DNA of 39,970 bases from DASWIG01 sp965371445. Lineage in GTDB: Bacteria > Acidobacteriota > Thermoanaerobaculia > Multivoradales > J023. Positions 17,179 through 24,380 of this stretch are shown here, one piece after another. Below the pieces are notes generated by a model. It ran no database searches, was not told the DNA's origin, and saw only the letters and a list, made by a program, of their open reading frames with translations. The stretch lies in NCBI GenBank assembly GCA_965371445.1, contig CBDUYN010000090.1, positions 1 to 39,970 on the forward strand, read 5' to 3'. How positions within the stretch are numbered: the first letter of the stretch is position 1; every line of letters begins with the position of its first letter. A program made the position numbers and the translations under genes.

Positions 17179-19492
17179 AGGGCGAAGAACCCACGGAGCT
17201 CGACCAGACCGACACGTCGCCCGATTCGAAGCCGTCGGTGAAGATGAGACCCGGGTCGTTCCAGAAGGTACAGGTGATCGACTCTCCGAGGTCCAGGTCG
17301 ATCTTGGCCTGCCCCGCCGCCGGGTCCACCGTCGTGCCGCCGTCCGGGTCGTCGCAGGAGATCTTCACGAGATCCCAGCCGGCCGGCGGGGTCTCGGTGA
17401 CGGTGTGAACGCCCGGCAGGAGGTTGTAGAACGTGCGCCACCCCGGCAGGGTGGGATCGGCGTCGTCGTCGAGAGAGAACGACCCGAAGCCACCGCTGAA
17501 CGGGAAGTCGGTGGCGTCCGACCTGCCCTGGACGACGACGGTGACGTCGTGGTCCGGCGCGCTGGCCTCGTCGGAGGCCGTGAGCCGCGCCGTACCCTGG
17601 GTCGAGCCGCTCATCCCGTCGAGCGCGCCGCCCGGAGCGCCCACGAAGTCGATTTGGTACGTGATGTCGAAGAAGCTGTCGACCAGGAAGGTGCCGTCGC
17701 CCCGATCGGTCAAGGTCGTGTGCCCCGGGCTCGGCAGGCCGTTGCCGGTACCCGCGGTGATCAGGAGCTCGTCGAAGTCCGGATCGCCGAAGATGCCGCC
17801 CTGGAGACGGAACATGTCGGTGGCGAAGCTCTGCGGCGCGCCGACCACACCCTTGACGCCCAGCGTAGCGATCGGCGGCAGCCGCGGCGCGGTGTGGGTC
17901 TCCACCGCCACCGGCACCTGGATCCTGCGCCGGTAATCGTCCAGCGAGCCGGTGCCCGTGAACTCCGCCTCCAGGGTCGACTGGAAGACCTCGACCTGGC
18001 CCCCCAGGGTGCCTCCGGGCTGGCCGCAGGGAATCGTGCCGCAGAAGAAGAACCAGTGCTTGGGGTCGATCTCGATCTCGGTGCCCGGCGGCAGTCCGTC
18101 GATGATCATGTGGAGGTCCCGGGGGCTGACGTAGCCGCTGCCTTTCGGCGGCAAGGTCACGGTCCCGGTGCCGTCGTCCGGCTCGATGACGTCGTCCAGG
18201 CCGGCCTGAGCGCGCACTTTCGTCTGGCCCTGAGTGGAGCCGCTCAAGCCGGCGAGCGCGCCGAACGGGGCGCCCACGAAGTCGATCTGGTAGGTGATGT
18301 CGAAGAAGCTGTCGACCTGGAAGGTGCCGTCGCCAAGGTCCGTCAGGGTCGTATGTCCGGGGCTGGGGAGGCCGTTGTTGGTTCCGCCGACGATCTGCAG
18401 CGACGCGAAGTCCGGATCTCCCACCAGGTTGCCCTGGAGGTTGAACATGTCGGTCGGGAAGCTCTGCACGGCATCTCCGGGTGTGCGCGGGCCGGTGTGG
18501 GTCTCGACGGTCGTCGGCACCCGCAGGGTGCGGCGGAACCCGGCGAGCGAGCCCGTCCCTTCCAGCTGAAGCACCAGCTCGGAGTTGAACTGCTCGACCT
18601 CGCCGCCCAGGTTGCCGCCCGGCTGCCCGCAGCCGCCGGGCTGCTGGCAGAAGAAGGCGCGGTGGCGCGGCGACAGCTTGATCTCCGTCCCCGCCGGCAG
18701 GCCGTTGATGATCTCGTGGACCTCGTCCGGGCTCAGGTACTCGCAGCCCGGCGGCGGCAGCTCGACGGTGCCGGTGCCGTCGTCGACGACGACGCAGGGG
18801 TCGCGTTCGCCGTGGGCCTCGACCCTCACGACGCCCTGGGTCGAACCGCTCAGGCCGGCGAGCGCGCCGCCAGGAGCACCCACGAAGTCGATCTGGTAGG
18901 AGATGTCGAAGAAGCTGTCGACGTTGAAGGTGCCGTCCCCGAGGTCGCTCAGCGTCGTATGCCCCGGGCTCGGCAAGCCAAATCCGGTCCCGGCGGTGAT
19001 CTGGAGCTGGTCGAAGTCCGGATCGCCGAACAGGCTGCCCTGGAGCTGGAACATGTCGGTGTCAAAGTCCTGCACCCTGGCACCCGGGGTGCGCGGCGCC
19101 GTGTGGGTGACGACCGTGGCGGGAACGGCGACGAGGCGGTCGAAGCCGTCGAGCTCCCTGGTGCCGTGCAACCGGAAGACCAGGGTCGACTCGAAGGTCT
19201 CCACCTGGCCCCCGAGGGTGCCGCCGTCAACGGGGGGCAGGCCGAAAAAGCCCCGGTGGATGGGATCGAGCTCGATCGTCGTCCCCGCCGGCAGGCCGTC
19301 GATGATCGCGTGGACCTGCTGCGGGCTCAGATAGGCGCAGCCTCGCGGCGGCAGGTTGACCGTCCCGGTCCCGTTGTCCGTCACGACGCACGGGTCCGTC
19401 TGGGCCAAAGCGGTGCTACCGCCGAGTGCGAGCACGGCCAGCCAGAACGCCACAGCCAACACGAATCTCGATCCGTCTCCGAGCTTGCGCAT
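17177..19492 (-). CDS. Secreted protein of three tandem ~205-residue repeats plus C-terminal Ig/SpaA-like domain
   Basis: A 771-residue exported protein with signal peptide (basic start, hydrophobic 10-28, cleavage near ALA-Q). Three homologous units follow at about residues 33-230, 231-432 and 433-640. Each begins with (D/N)DGTGTV-LPP, passes a SP-x3-H-x-I(I/ )(D/N)GLPxGT block, LGG(Q/E)VE, VxTHTxPR, TDMF-LQG, GDPDF, LPSPGHTTL and ends SFFDI-YQIDFVGAP. A proline/glycine-rich domain with PPAGWDL resembles prealbumin-like/SpaA folds (~650-750), and the end carries a DGFESGDVSVWS tail common on secreted proteins of such bacteria. Units 2 and 3 hold extra Cys pairs. The start is backed by AAGGAGG. 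Function unknown. It lies directly upstream of the transporter gene, in the same frame and separated by one stop. Confidence 0.82.
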   Translation of the reverse strand: MRKLGDGSRFVLAVAFWLAVLALGGSTALAQTDPCVVTDNGTGTVNLPPRGCAYLSPQQVHAIIDGLPAGTTIELDPIHRGFFGLPPVDGGTLGGQVETFESTLVFRLHGTRELDGFDRLVAVPATVVTHTAPRTPGARVQDFDTDMFQLQGSLFGDPDFDQLQITAGTGFGLPSPGHTTLSDLGDGTFNVDSFFDISYQIDFVGAPGGALAGLSGSTQGVVRVEAHGERDPCVVVDDGTGTVELPPPGCEYLSPDEVHEIINGLPAGTEIKLSPRHRAFFCQQPGGCGQPGGNLGGEVEQFNSELVLQLEGTGSLAGFRRTLRVPTTVETHTGPRTPGDAVQSFPTDMFNLQGNLVGDPDFASLQIVGGTNNGLPSPGHTTLTDLGDGTFQVDSFFDITYQIDFVGAPFGALAGLSGSTQGQTKVRAQAGLDDVIEPDDGTGTVTLPPKGSGYVSPRDLHMIIDGLPPGTEIEIDPKHWFFFCGTIPCGQPGGTLGGQVEVFQSTLEAEFTGTGSLDDYRRRIQVPVAVETHTAPRLPPIATLGVKGVVGAPQSFATDMFRLQGGIFGDPDFDELLITAGTGNGLPSPGHTTLTDRGDGTFLVDSFFDITYQIDFVGAPGGALDGMSGSTQGTARLTASDEASAPDHDVTVVVQGRSDATDFPFSGGFGSFSLDDDADPTLPGWRTFYNLLPGVHTVTETPPAGWDLVKISCDDPDGGTTVDPAAGQAKIDLDLGESITCTFWNDPGLIFTDGFESGDVSVWSSSVGSSP
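17573..19396 (-). repeat. Three tandem coding repeats (~600-630 bp each)
   Basis: The three protein units are also visible as DNA repeats: the block gatgtcgaagaagctgtcga recurs at 17663, 18296 and 18902 on the plus strand, giving spacings of 633 and 606 bp. Neighbouring blocks (cccgggct-ggcaggcc types) recur at the same spacing. The different lengths reflect insertions of a Cys-Gly segment in two units. Internal duplication within the gene is the simplest explanation. Confidence 0.85.
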
Positions 19493-19549
19493 GATCTACC
19501 TCCTTCCGCCGCCGGCGAAAGCTTCGAGATGCATTTCTTTAACCCACCG

Positions 19550-19578
19550 AGTATAGTCGATCGCGTCAGAAAAATCAA
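19550..19578 (-). promoter_or_regulatory. Sigma-70-like promoter for the secreted repeat protein
   Basis: Read on the minus strand, TTGATT (19573-19578) and TATACT (19550-19555) are separated by exactly 17 nt, matching the consensus well. Transcription would start about 50 nt before the ATG at 19492. The segment is the divergent region shared with the thioesterase gene. Confidence 0.6.
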
Positions 19579-19608
19579 GGCAACGGAGGCAACGGAGGCC
19601 GAAACCTG

Positions 19609-20043
19609 ATGAGCGCACGCACCTTCGAGACTCGCCACGTGGTCGGTTTCGAGGAGACCAACCTGACCGGCAACGTCTACTACGTCAACCACCTGCGCTG
19701 GCAGGGACGCTGCCGGGAGCTGTTCCTGCGCCAGCACTGCCCGTCGCTCCTCGACGAGCTCTCGGCCGGCCTGGCGCTGGTGACGACCCGCTGCTCCTGC
19801 GAGTACTTCGACGAGCTCCAGGCCTTCGACGAAGTGCTGGTTCGGATGCGCCTCGGCGAGATGGTCCAGAATCGCATTACGATGCTTTTCGACTACCTCC
19901 GGGCGACGGCCGACGGCGAGCAGCTCGTGGCACGCGGCGAGCAGCAGGTCGCGTGCATGCGCCGCGACGGCGAGAGGACCGTGCCGACCAGAGTCCCCGT
20001 GGCATTGCGGACGGCCCTTGAACCCTTCTCGGTGAGGCGATGA
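19609..20043 (+). CDS. tebC: Enediyne-type hotdog thioesterase (TEBC / CalE7 / SgcE10 family)
   Basis: A 144-residue single-hotdog acyl-ACP thioesterase. The N-terminus reads HVVGFEETNLTGNVYYVNHL and then RWQGRCRELFL, the hallmark of PKSE-partner thioesterases, not of general 4-hydroxybenzoyl-CoA types. As in CalE7, an Asn (Asn18) occupies the place of the usual catalytic acid, and Arg36 fits the active-site Arg. CSCEYFDEL and DEVLVRMRLGEM follow as in the family. These enzymes release the PKSE-bound chain by hydrolysis and decarboxylation, giving polyenes in the absence of other enediyne enzymes. GGAGG lies 10 nt before the ATG within a duplicated gcaacggag 9-mer. It is ~5 kb away from the PKS, not next to it as in most enediyne clusters. 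Confidence 0.92.
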   Translation: MSARTFETRHVVGFEETNLTGNVYYVNHLRWQGRCRELFLRQHCPSLLDELSAGLALVTTRCSCEYFDELQAFDEVLVRMRLGEMVQNRITMLFDYLRATADGEQLVARGEQQVACMRRDGERTVPTRVPVALRTALEPFSVRR

Positions 20044-20124
20044 CCGCGAAGCCGAGCTCCCGCTCTTCTCACGGCGGAGCTAGCGCGGAAAAGCGCCCTC
20101 GGAAGATCCGATCCCCGCCGGATG

Positions 20125-20158
20125 CCGTAGACTCGGTCAGAGCCGAGAAACTCTACGG
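20125..20158 (+). repeat. Two-step inverted repeat in the leader of the DUF3179 gene
   Basis: An outer stem CCGTAG/CTACGG (20125-20130 with 20153-20158) and an inner stem CTCGG/CCGAG (20132-20136 with 20143-20147) can form one hairpin with a small internal loop, ending 20 nt before the start codon. There is no U-tract. It could be a leader RNA structure or weak terminator after the thioesterase gene; no known riboswitch is recognised. Confidence 0.4.
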
Positions 20159-20178
20159 ACATTCATGGAGAGCAACGA

Positions 20179-21135
20179 ATGAAAAGAATCGCCATCCTGC
20201 TCGCAGCGTTCGTCCCGGGCCTCGTGGGCACCGCGTCTTGGGCGGCGGACAAGCTGCCTCCGGGGGTCGAGCAGATCCTGCCCCGGGGCCAGATCGCCTC
20301 GGTCGACCATCCGCAGTTCGTCAGCGCCGAGGAGGCTGAGATCTCCGCCGACGCCTGGATCTTCGGCGTCGCGATCGACGGCGAGGCGCGGGCCTACAGC
20401 TTGAACCTCCTGAACCACCACGAGGTCGTCAACGACACGCTCGCCGGGCGGCCGGTCGCCGCCGTGTGGTGACCGCTCGCCAACACGGCCGTAGTCTACG
20501 ACCGCAAGTATGGTGAGCAGGAGCTGAGGTTCGAAGCCTCGGGCGCGCTGATGCAGGCGTCGCTCGTGATGCGTGACAAGGAGACCGACAGCTGGTGGTC
20601 GATCATGACCTCAAAAGCTATCGGCGGCCCCATGGACGGCCAGGACCTCGTCGAGCTGCCCTACGGCGAGAAGTCGACCTGGGGCGACTGGGTTCGCCGC
20701 TATCCGCAGACCAAGGTCCTGTCGGTGAACGGCAAGGAGCACGAGGAGCGCAACCCCTACGACCGCTACTTCACCTCCGACGGCACGTTCCGCGATCTCA
20801 AAGTCGCCGACGACCGGTTGGCGGCGAAAACGGCGATCTACAGCTTTCGCCTCGGTGGCCAGGCCTATGCCGCCCCCAACAAGGCCTACGAAGGCGGCAA
20901 GCTCTTCGCGGCGGAAGAGCTCGGCGAAGGCAAACGCCTCTTCCTCTACCGGGAGAAGGGAGCGTCGGTTTTCGCCTCGACGCTCGCCTACGTCGTCGAT
21001 GCCGGCGTCAAGGCGAAAGAGGTTCTCCGGCGCGTCGAGGCCCAGGACACCGAAGGCTTCGAGCCGGTCGAGGGCTTCGACACCTTCTGGTACAACTGGG
21101 TGGCCGTCAACAAGGACTCGAAGCTGCTCCGGTGA
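20179..21135 (+). CDS. DUF3179 selenoprotein (in-frame TGA at codon 98 read as selenocysteine)
   Basis: Exported protein of 318 residues with signal peptide (1-22, ending ASWA). DUF3179 hallmarks: WIFGVAIDGEARAYSL, NHHEVVNDTLAG, then VAAVW-stop-PLANTAVVYDR, LVMRDKETDSWW and YGEKSTWGDW. The stop is a TGA (20470-20472) exactly where family members carry the first Cys of CPLC; the second Cys is Ala here. The frame stays open for 220 codons beyond it with strong family similarity. A SECIS-like hairpin follows at 20486-20504. There is no other Cys in the protein, so selenocysteine would be its only chalcogen side chain. Some DUF3179 proteins are known or annotated as selenoproteins. Function is unknown. 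The alternative is a nonsense-mutated pseudogene. Start ATG is preceded by GGAGAG. Confidence 0.8.
20486..20504 (+). promoter_or_regulatory. SECIS-like hairpin after the in-frame TGA
   Basis: CGGC-CGTA, loop GTC, TACG-ACCG: eight stem positions with one C-A mismatch, the loop centred about 23 nt after the TGA. An outer pairing, CTCGCC (20476-20481) with GGTGAG (20512-20517), can extend it. The position and the AGUCU apex are like the E. coli fdhF element, whose loop reads AGGUCU. Recognition by SelB is inferred. Confidence 0.55.
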
Positions 21136-21204
21136 CGCGCCTGAGCGCTCCCGAGAACCTGCCGGCCTCCGCCGACGAGCTCGAGGCCCCTGATGCGCTG
21201 GCGG

Positions 21205-21951
21205 CTATGACTCCGAGACCTGAGCCTTACCGCGGGGGGGCATCGTCGTCCGCGCGAACCCTTCCTTGTCCGTGCGCAGCAGCCCCACCTCCAGGGCGAA
21301 GCGCACCAGGTCGACGCGGCTCTTGAACTCGAGCTTCTCGGCCAGACGGTAGCGATAGGTCTCGACGCTCTTGACGCTGATGCCCAGGTGCTCGGCGATC
21401 TCGCGGTTGGTGTAGCCGTAGGCCACGGCCCGCAGCACCTCCTGCTCGCGCTTCGAGAGCATGTCGAGCTTCACCTGGAGCTTGCGGCCTTTGGGAGAGT
21501 GGGGGTCGAAGCCCGGATCGACCCGCAGGCCGCCGGTGGGCACCTCGAGGTAGCCCCGCCCGCTGAACATCTTGCGGATCACCGACACCAGCTCCGCGTA
21601 CGCCGAGCGATGCACGACGTAGCCCATGGCATTGATCGCCAGGACGGAGCGCAAGAGCGAGATGTCGTCGTGGACCGCCAGCACGATCACCCGGACATGG
21701 GGATAGCGCTCCGCCAAGTGCTCCATGGTCCTGAGCCCCCCGCCGGTGATCGACAGGTCGAGCAAGACCACGTCCGGCTCCTGCCTGCCGACCAGGTTCG
21801 GGACTTCCATTCCGTCGTCTACGACCCCGACCACCTCGATGTCGGGGTTTTTTTCCAGGGCCTCTATCAGCTCGTCGCGTAGGGCCGACTCGTTGTCGGC
21901 CAGGAGAACCCGGATCTTCTGTTCGGTCGCCTGCGACGTCAACTTGCTCAT
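21205..21951 (-). CDS. NarL/FixJ-type response regulator with atypical receiver
   Basis: A 248-residue DNA-binding regulator: receiver domain ~12-130 and LuxR-type HTH ~178-238 (LSKREQEVLRAV, NREIAEHLGISVKSVETYR). The ATG at 21951 is chosen because GGAGG lies 7 nt before it; a longer frame upstream lacks this. The phospho-acceptor Asp65 (VVLLDLS) is present. The acidic pair is reduced to Asp19-Asn20, the switch Thr/Ser is Ala92 (VIVLAVHDD), and the invariant Lys is His114 (GYVVHRSA). Signalling by ordinary phosphorylation is therefore doubtful, and it may work independently of phosphorylation. No histidine kinase lies nearby. It converges on the DUF3179 gene and is divergent from carbamate kinase. 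Confidence 0.88.
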   Translation of the reverse strand: MSKLTSQATEQKIRVLLADNESALRDELIEALEKNPDIEVVGVVDDGMEVPNLVGRQEPDVVLLDLSITGGGLRTMEHLAERYPHVRVIVLAVHDDISLLRSVLAINAMGYVVHRSAYAELVSVIRKMFSGRGYLEVPTGGLRVDPGFDPHSPKGRKLQVKLDMLSKREQEVLRAVAYGYTNREIAEHLGISVKSVETYRYRLAEKLEFKSRVDLVRFALEVGLLRTDKEGFARTTMPPRGKAQVSES

Positions 21952-22256
21952 CGAGCATCCTCCGTTGCGGCACTTCGACCACGCATAGAAATCGTCCTCT
22001 CTACTGAGCCTCCGCCGCTCCAAGCCGCGTCGGCACTCCTTCAAAGTGCTTGTTCGCCCGTTCCAGACGCCGCGTCACTTCGCGACGTCGGCGGGCGGGA
22101 ATTCAGTCCCCAGATCTTACACGGGTTTTGCCGTCATGTCGTGCCCTTCCGCGTACTTTTTCTCCCGACAAACGGCGACCGTGGCGCCCGGACCTTTGAC
22201 CGACGGGGTGCTCTTCCCTAGAATTACGTCTCCCTCGACGACAAGAGACCCCCTCA
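21952..22256. other. 305-bp intergenic region between regulator and carbamate kinase
   Basis: No convincing gene is seen on either strand: a frame opening near 22046 runs into the carbamate kinase gene out of phase and resembles nothing. The left end holds the Shine-Dalgarno of the response regulator and the right end a clear promoter for carbamate kinase. The ~200 bp between could hold an operator, but I see no distinct palindrome. Confidence 0.6.
22196..22224 (+). promoter_or_regulatory. Sigma-70-like promoter of carbamate kinase
   Basis: TTGACC (22196-22201) and TAGAAT (22219-22224) with an exact 17-nt spacer. The predicted transcript starts near 22231, leaving a leader of about 25 nt before the ATG at 22257. 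Confidence 0.65.
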
Positions 22257-23225
22257 ATGACCCCACCGCCCCACCGAGAAAGCCACCCCAGGCGCGTCGT
22301 CGTCGCCATTGGCGGCAACGCCATCACCCACGCCGGCGGCGACGACAGCGTGGTCCAGGACTACGCCAACCTGCGGCGCAGCCTCGATTCCGTCGTCTCT
22401 CTCGTCGGCCGCGGCTACCAGGTGATCCTCACCCACGGCAACGGGCCCCAGGTGGGCAACCAGATGATCCGTGTCGAGCTGGCCCGCGGCCAGGCCCCCG
22501 ACCTCCCTTTGGACGTCGTCGTGGCCGACCTCCAGGGCGGCCTGGGCTACATGATCGAGCGGGTGCTGCGCAACAAGTTCCTTCGCCTGGGCGTCGATCA
22601 GCCGGTTTGCGTGCTGCTCACCTTGACCGAGGTCGATGCCGCGGACCCGGCGTTCGCCAACCCGACGAAGTTCGTCGGCCCGGCCTTCTCAGCCGGCGAG
22701 GTCGAGCAGCTGCGTAGCGAGCGCGGCTGGCTGATGAAAGAAGACACGGGGCGCGGCTGGCGGCGGGTGGTGGCCTCGCCCGATCCCATCGCCATCGTCG
22801 AGCACCGGCTGATGCGCACCCTGATCGACGCCGGAGCTCTCGTGATCGTAACCGGCGGCGGCGGCATCCCGGTGGCGCGCACCGAGAAGGGCCTGTGGAA
22901 GGGCGTCGAAGGGGTCATCGACAAGGACCTCGCCTCCGCCACCCTCGGCGAGCAACTCGACGCCAAAGAGCTTTTCGTCCTGACCGGCGTCGAACGCGTC
23001 GCCCTCGACTACGGCACTCCCCGGCAGCGGGAAGTCGAATCGCTCACCGTCGCCGAGGCGCGGCGCCATCTTGAGGAGGGGCAATTCCCGCCCGGCTCCA
23101 TGGGGCCCAAAATCCGCGCCGCCTGCCGATTCGTCGAGCGGGGCGGCGAACGGGTGCTGATCACCGACATCTTCAGCCTGCTCGACGCCCTCGACGGCAA
23201 GACGGGCACCTGGATCACACCTTGA
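22257..23225 (+). CDS. arcC: Carbamate kinase
   Basis: Cytosolic enzyme of 322 residues (family ~310) that interconverts carbamoyl phosphate plus ADP and carbamate plus ATP. Family blocks are clear: VVVAIGGNAIT at the N-terminus, LTHGNGPQVGNQM, DLQGGLGYMIE, VTGGGGIPV, GVEGVIDKDLASATLGEQL with the catalytic Lys, ELFVLTGVERVALDYGTP, and FPPGSMGPKIRAA. It usually ends arginine deiminase, agmatine or purine/allantoin breakdown, or serves in carbamoyl phosphate use, but none of the partner genes (arcA, arcB, oxamate or allantoin genes) is present here. It has its own good promoter. Start ATG lacks a strong Shine-Dalgarno, but the N-terminus matches the family. Confidence 0.95.
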   Translation: MTPPPHRESHPRRVVVAIGGNAITHAGGDDSVVQDYANLRRSLDSVVSLVGRGYQVILTHGNGPQVGNQMIRVELARGQAPDLPLDVVVADLQGGLGYMIERVLRNKFLRLGVDQPVCVLLTLTEVDAADPAFANPTKFVGPAFSAGEVEQLRSERGWLMKEDTGRGWRRVVASPDPIAIVEHRLMRTLIDAGALVIVTGGGGIPVARTEKGLWKGVEGVIDKDLASATLGEQLDAKELFVLTGVERVALDYGTPRQREVESLTVAEARRHLEEGQFPPGSMGPKIRAACRFVERGGERVLITDIFSLLDALDGKTGTWITP

Positions 23226-23324
23226 CGCCGGCGCCCTGAGCGCTAGTCTTACTCCTCAGGTCCCGATGATGAGCGCCGTTGACCCAGAGCCAGGGCGGCC
23301 TACCGCCACCTCCTGCCGCAAGCC

Positions 23325-24380
23325 ATGACGCTGCTCCTCGCCTATGCCGGCGCGGCGCTCGGCTTCTCCTTCCTCTGCTCGATCCTGGAGGCCTCGTTTC
23401 TCTCGGCGAGGCTCGTCACCCTGACCGAGAGGAAAGAGGCGGGCCATCGCGGCGCGGCGCTTCTGCTGAAGCTCAAGTCCGAGCACGTCGACGACTCCCT
23501 TGCCGCGATCCTGATCTTGAACACTGTCGCCAACACCGCCGGCGCCACCTTGGCCGGAGCCCAGGCCAAGACCGTTTTTGGCGACCCCTGGGTCGGGGTC
23601 TTCACCTTCGCGCTGATCGTCTCGATCCTCGTCGGCTCCGAGATCATCCCCAAGACCCTCGGTGCGGTCTACGCGGAACGTATGGTCTCGTTCACCGCTT
23701 CCACGATTCGCTTCCTCACGTGGCTTTTCACCCCCCTGCTCGTCGCGACACGCCTCGTGACGAGGTTCCTGACGCGCCAGGAAGAGCCGCCGATCTCGTG
23801 CCGGGAGCTCGCCGTCATGGTGGCCTTGGCGGAGAGCCAGGGGACGCTGCGCCCGGCCGACTCGCGGCTCGTCTCGAACGTCTTGAGCTACCGCGAGATC
23901 CGGGTCGAAGACGTCATGACGCCGCGCACCGTGATCGCCATGCTGCCGGCGTCGGCCACGCTGCAAAGCTTCCTGGAAGATCAGGACCTCGGGGTGTTTT
24001 CCCGTCTCCCGGTCTACGGCGAGAGCCCCGACGACATCCTGGGCTACGTCCTGCAACGCGACCTGCTGACGGCGGCGGCACGCCACGAGCCGCCCGAGAC
24101 CTCGGTCAAGAGCTACCTCCGTAAGGCCCCCTACATCCCACAGGGACAAAACGTCGGACGGGTGCTGCGGCTCTTGACCGAGAGCCGCGAGCACTTCGCG
24201 ATCGTGACCGACGAGTACGGCGGCATCAGCGGCCTGATCTCCCTGGAGGACTTGATGGAGACGGTGCTGGGCATCGAAATCCTGGACGAATCGGACCGCG
24301 TGGCCGACTTGCGCGCCGAAGCGATCAAGCTCCGCGACAAGCGCCTCGCGGAGCTTCCCCGCCGGCCGGAGGGGCCATGA
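23325..24380 (+). CDS. CNNM (DUF21) / CBS-pair membrane protein
   Basis: A 351-residue inner-membrane protein of the CNNM/CorC-HlyC class. Residues 1-~165 form the DUF21 membrane domain with helices and the family motifs SILEASFLSARL, ILILNTVANTAG and GSEIIPKTLGA. Residues ~195-325 are two CBS domains (EDVMTPRTVIAM, FSRLPVYGESPDDILGYV, FAIVTDEYGGISGLISLEDLMETVLG). The C-terminal transporter-associated CorC_HlyC domain is absent, which is common in shorter members. Homologues are tied to magnesium or sodium transport or efflux, so a cation role is likely. It overlaps the next gene by ATGA and probably forms a pair with it. No Shine-Dalgarno is obvious before the ATG. Confidence 0.9.
   Translation: MTLLLAYAGAALGFSFLCSILEASFLSARLVTLTERKEAGHRGAALLLKLKSEHVDDSLAAILILNTVANTAGATLAGAQAKTVFGDPWVGVFTFALIVSILVGSEIIPKTLGAVYAERMVSFTASTIRFLTWLFTPLLVATRLVTRFLTRQEEPPISCRELAVMVALAESQGTLRPADSRLVSNVLSYREIRVEDVMTPRTVIAMLPASATLQSFLEDQDLGVFSRLPVYGESPDDILGYVLQRDLLTAAARHEPPETSVKSYLRKAPYIPQGQNVGRVLRLLTESREHFAIVTDEYGGISGLISLEDLMETVLGIEILDESDRVADLRAEAIKLRDKRLAELPRRPEGP

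Noticed and set aside
17177..17179. In-frame TGA between the secreted repeat protein and the transporter as a second selenocysteine or a fusion protein
   Set aside because: The first protein ends naturally with the DGFESGD tail, the second starts with its own membrane helix, there is no homologous Cys position, and no SECIS-like hairpin is obvious after it.
16820..19609. 929-codon open frame on the plus strand
   Set aside because: It is antisense to the repeat protein and the transporter N-terminus, both of which have signal peptides, repeats and known motifs. The antisense product is Val/Glu/Arg-rich with no domains.
20040..20339. Small frame starting ATGA at the thioesterase stop
   Set aside because: It runs out of phase into the DUF3179 gene, whose frame is well supported, and the product resembles nothing.
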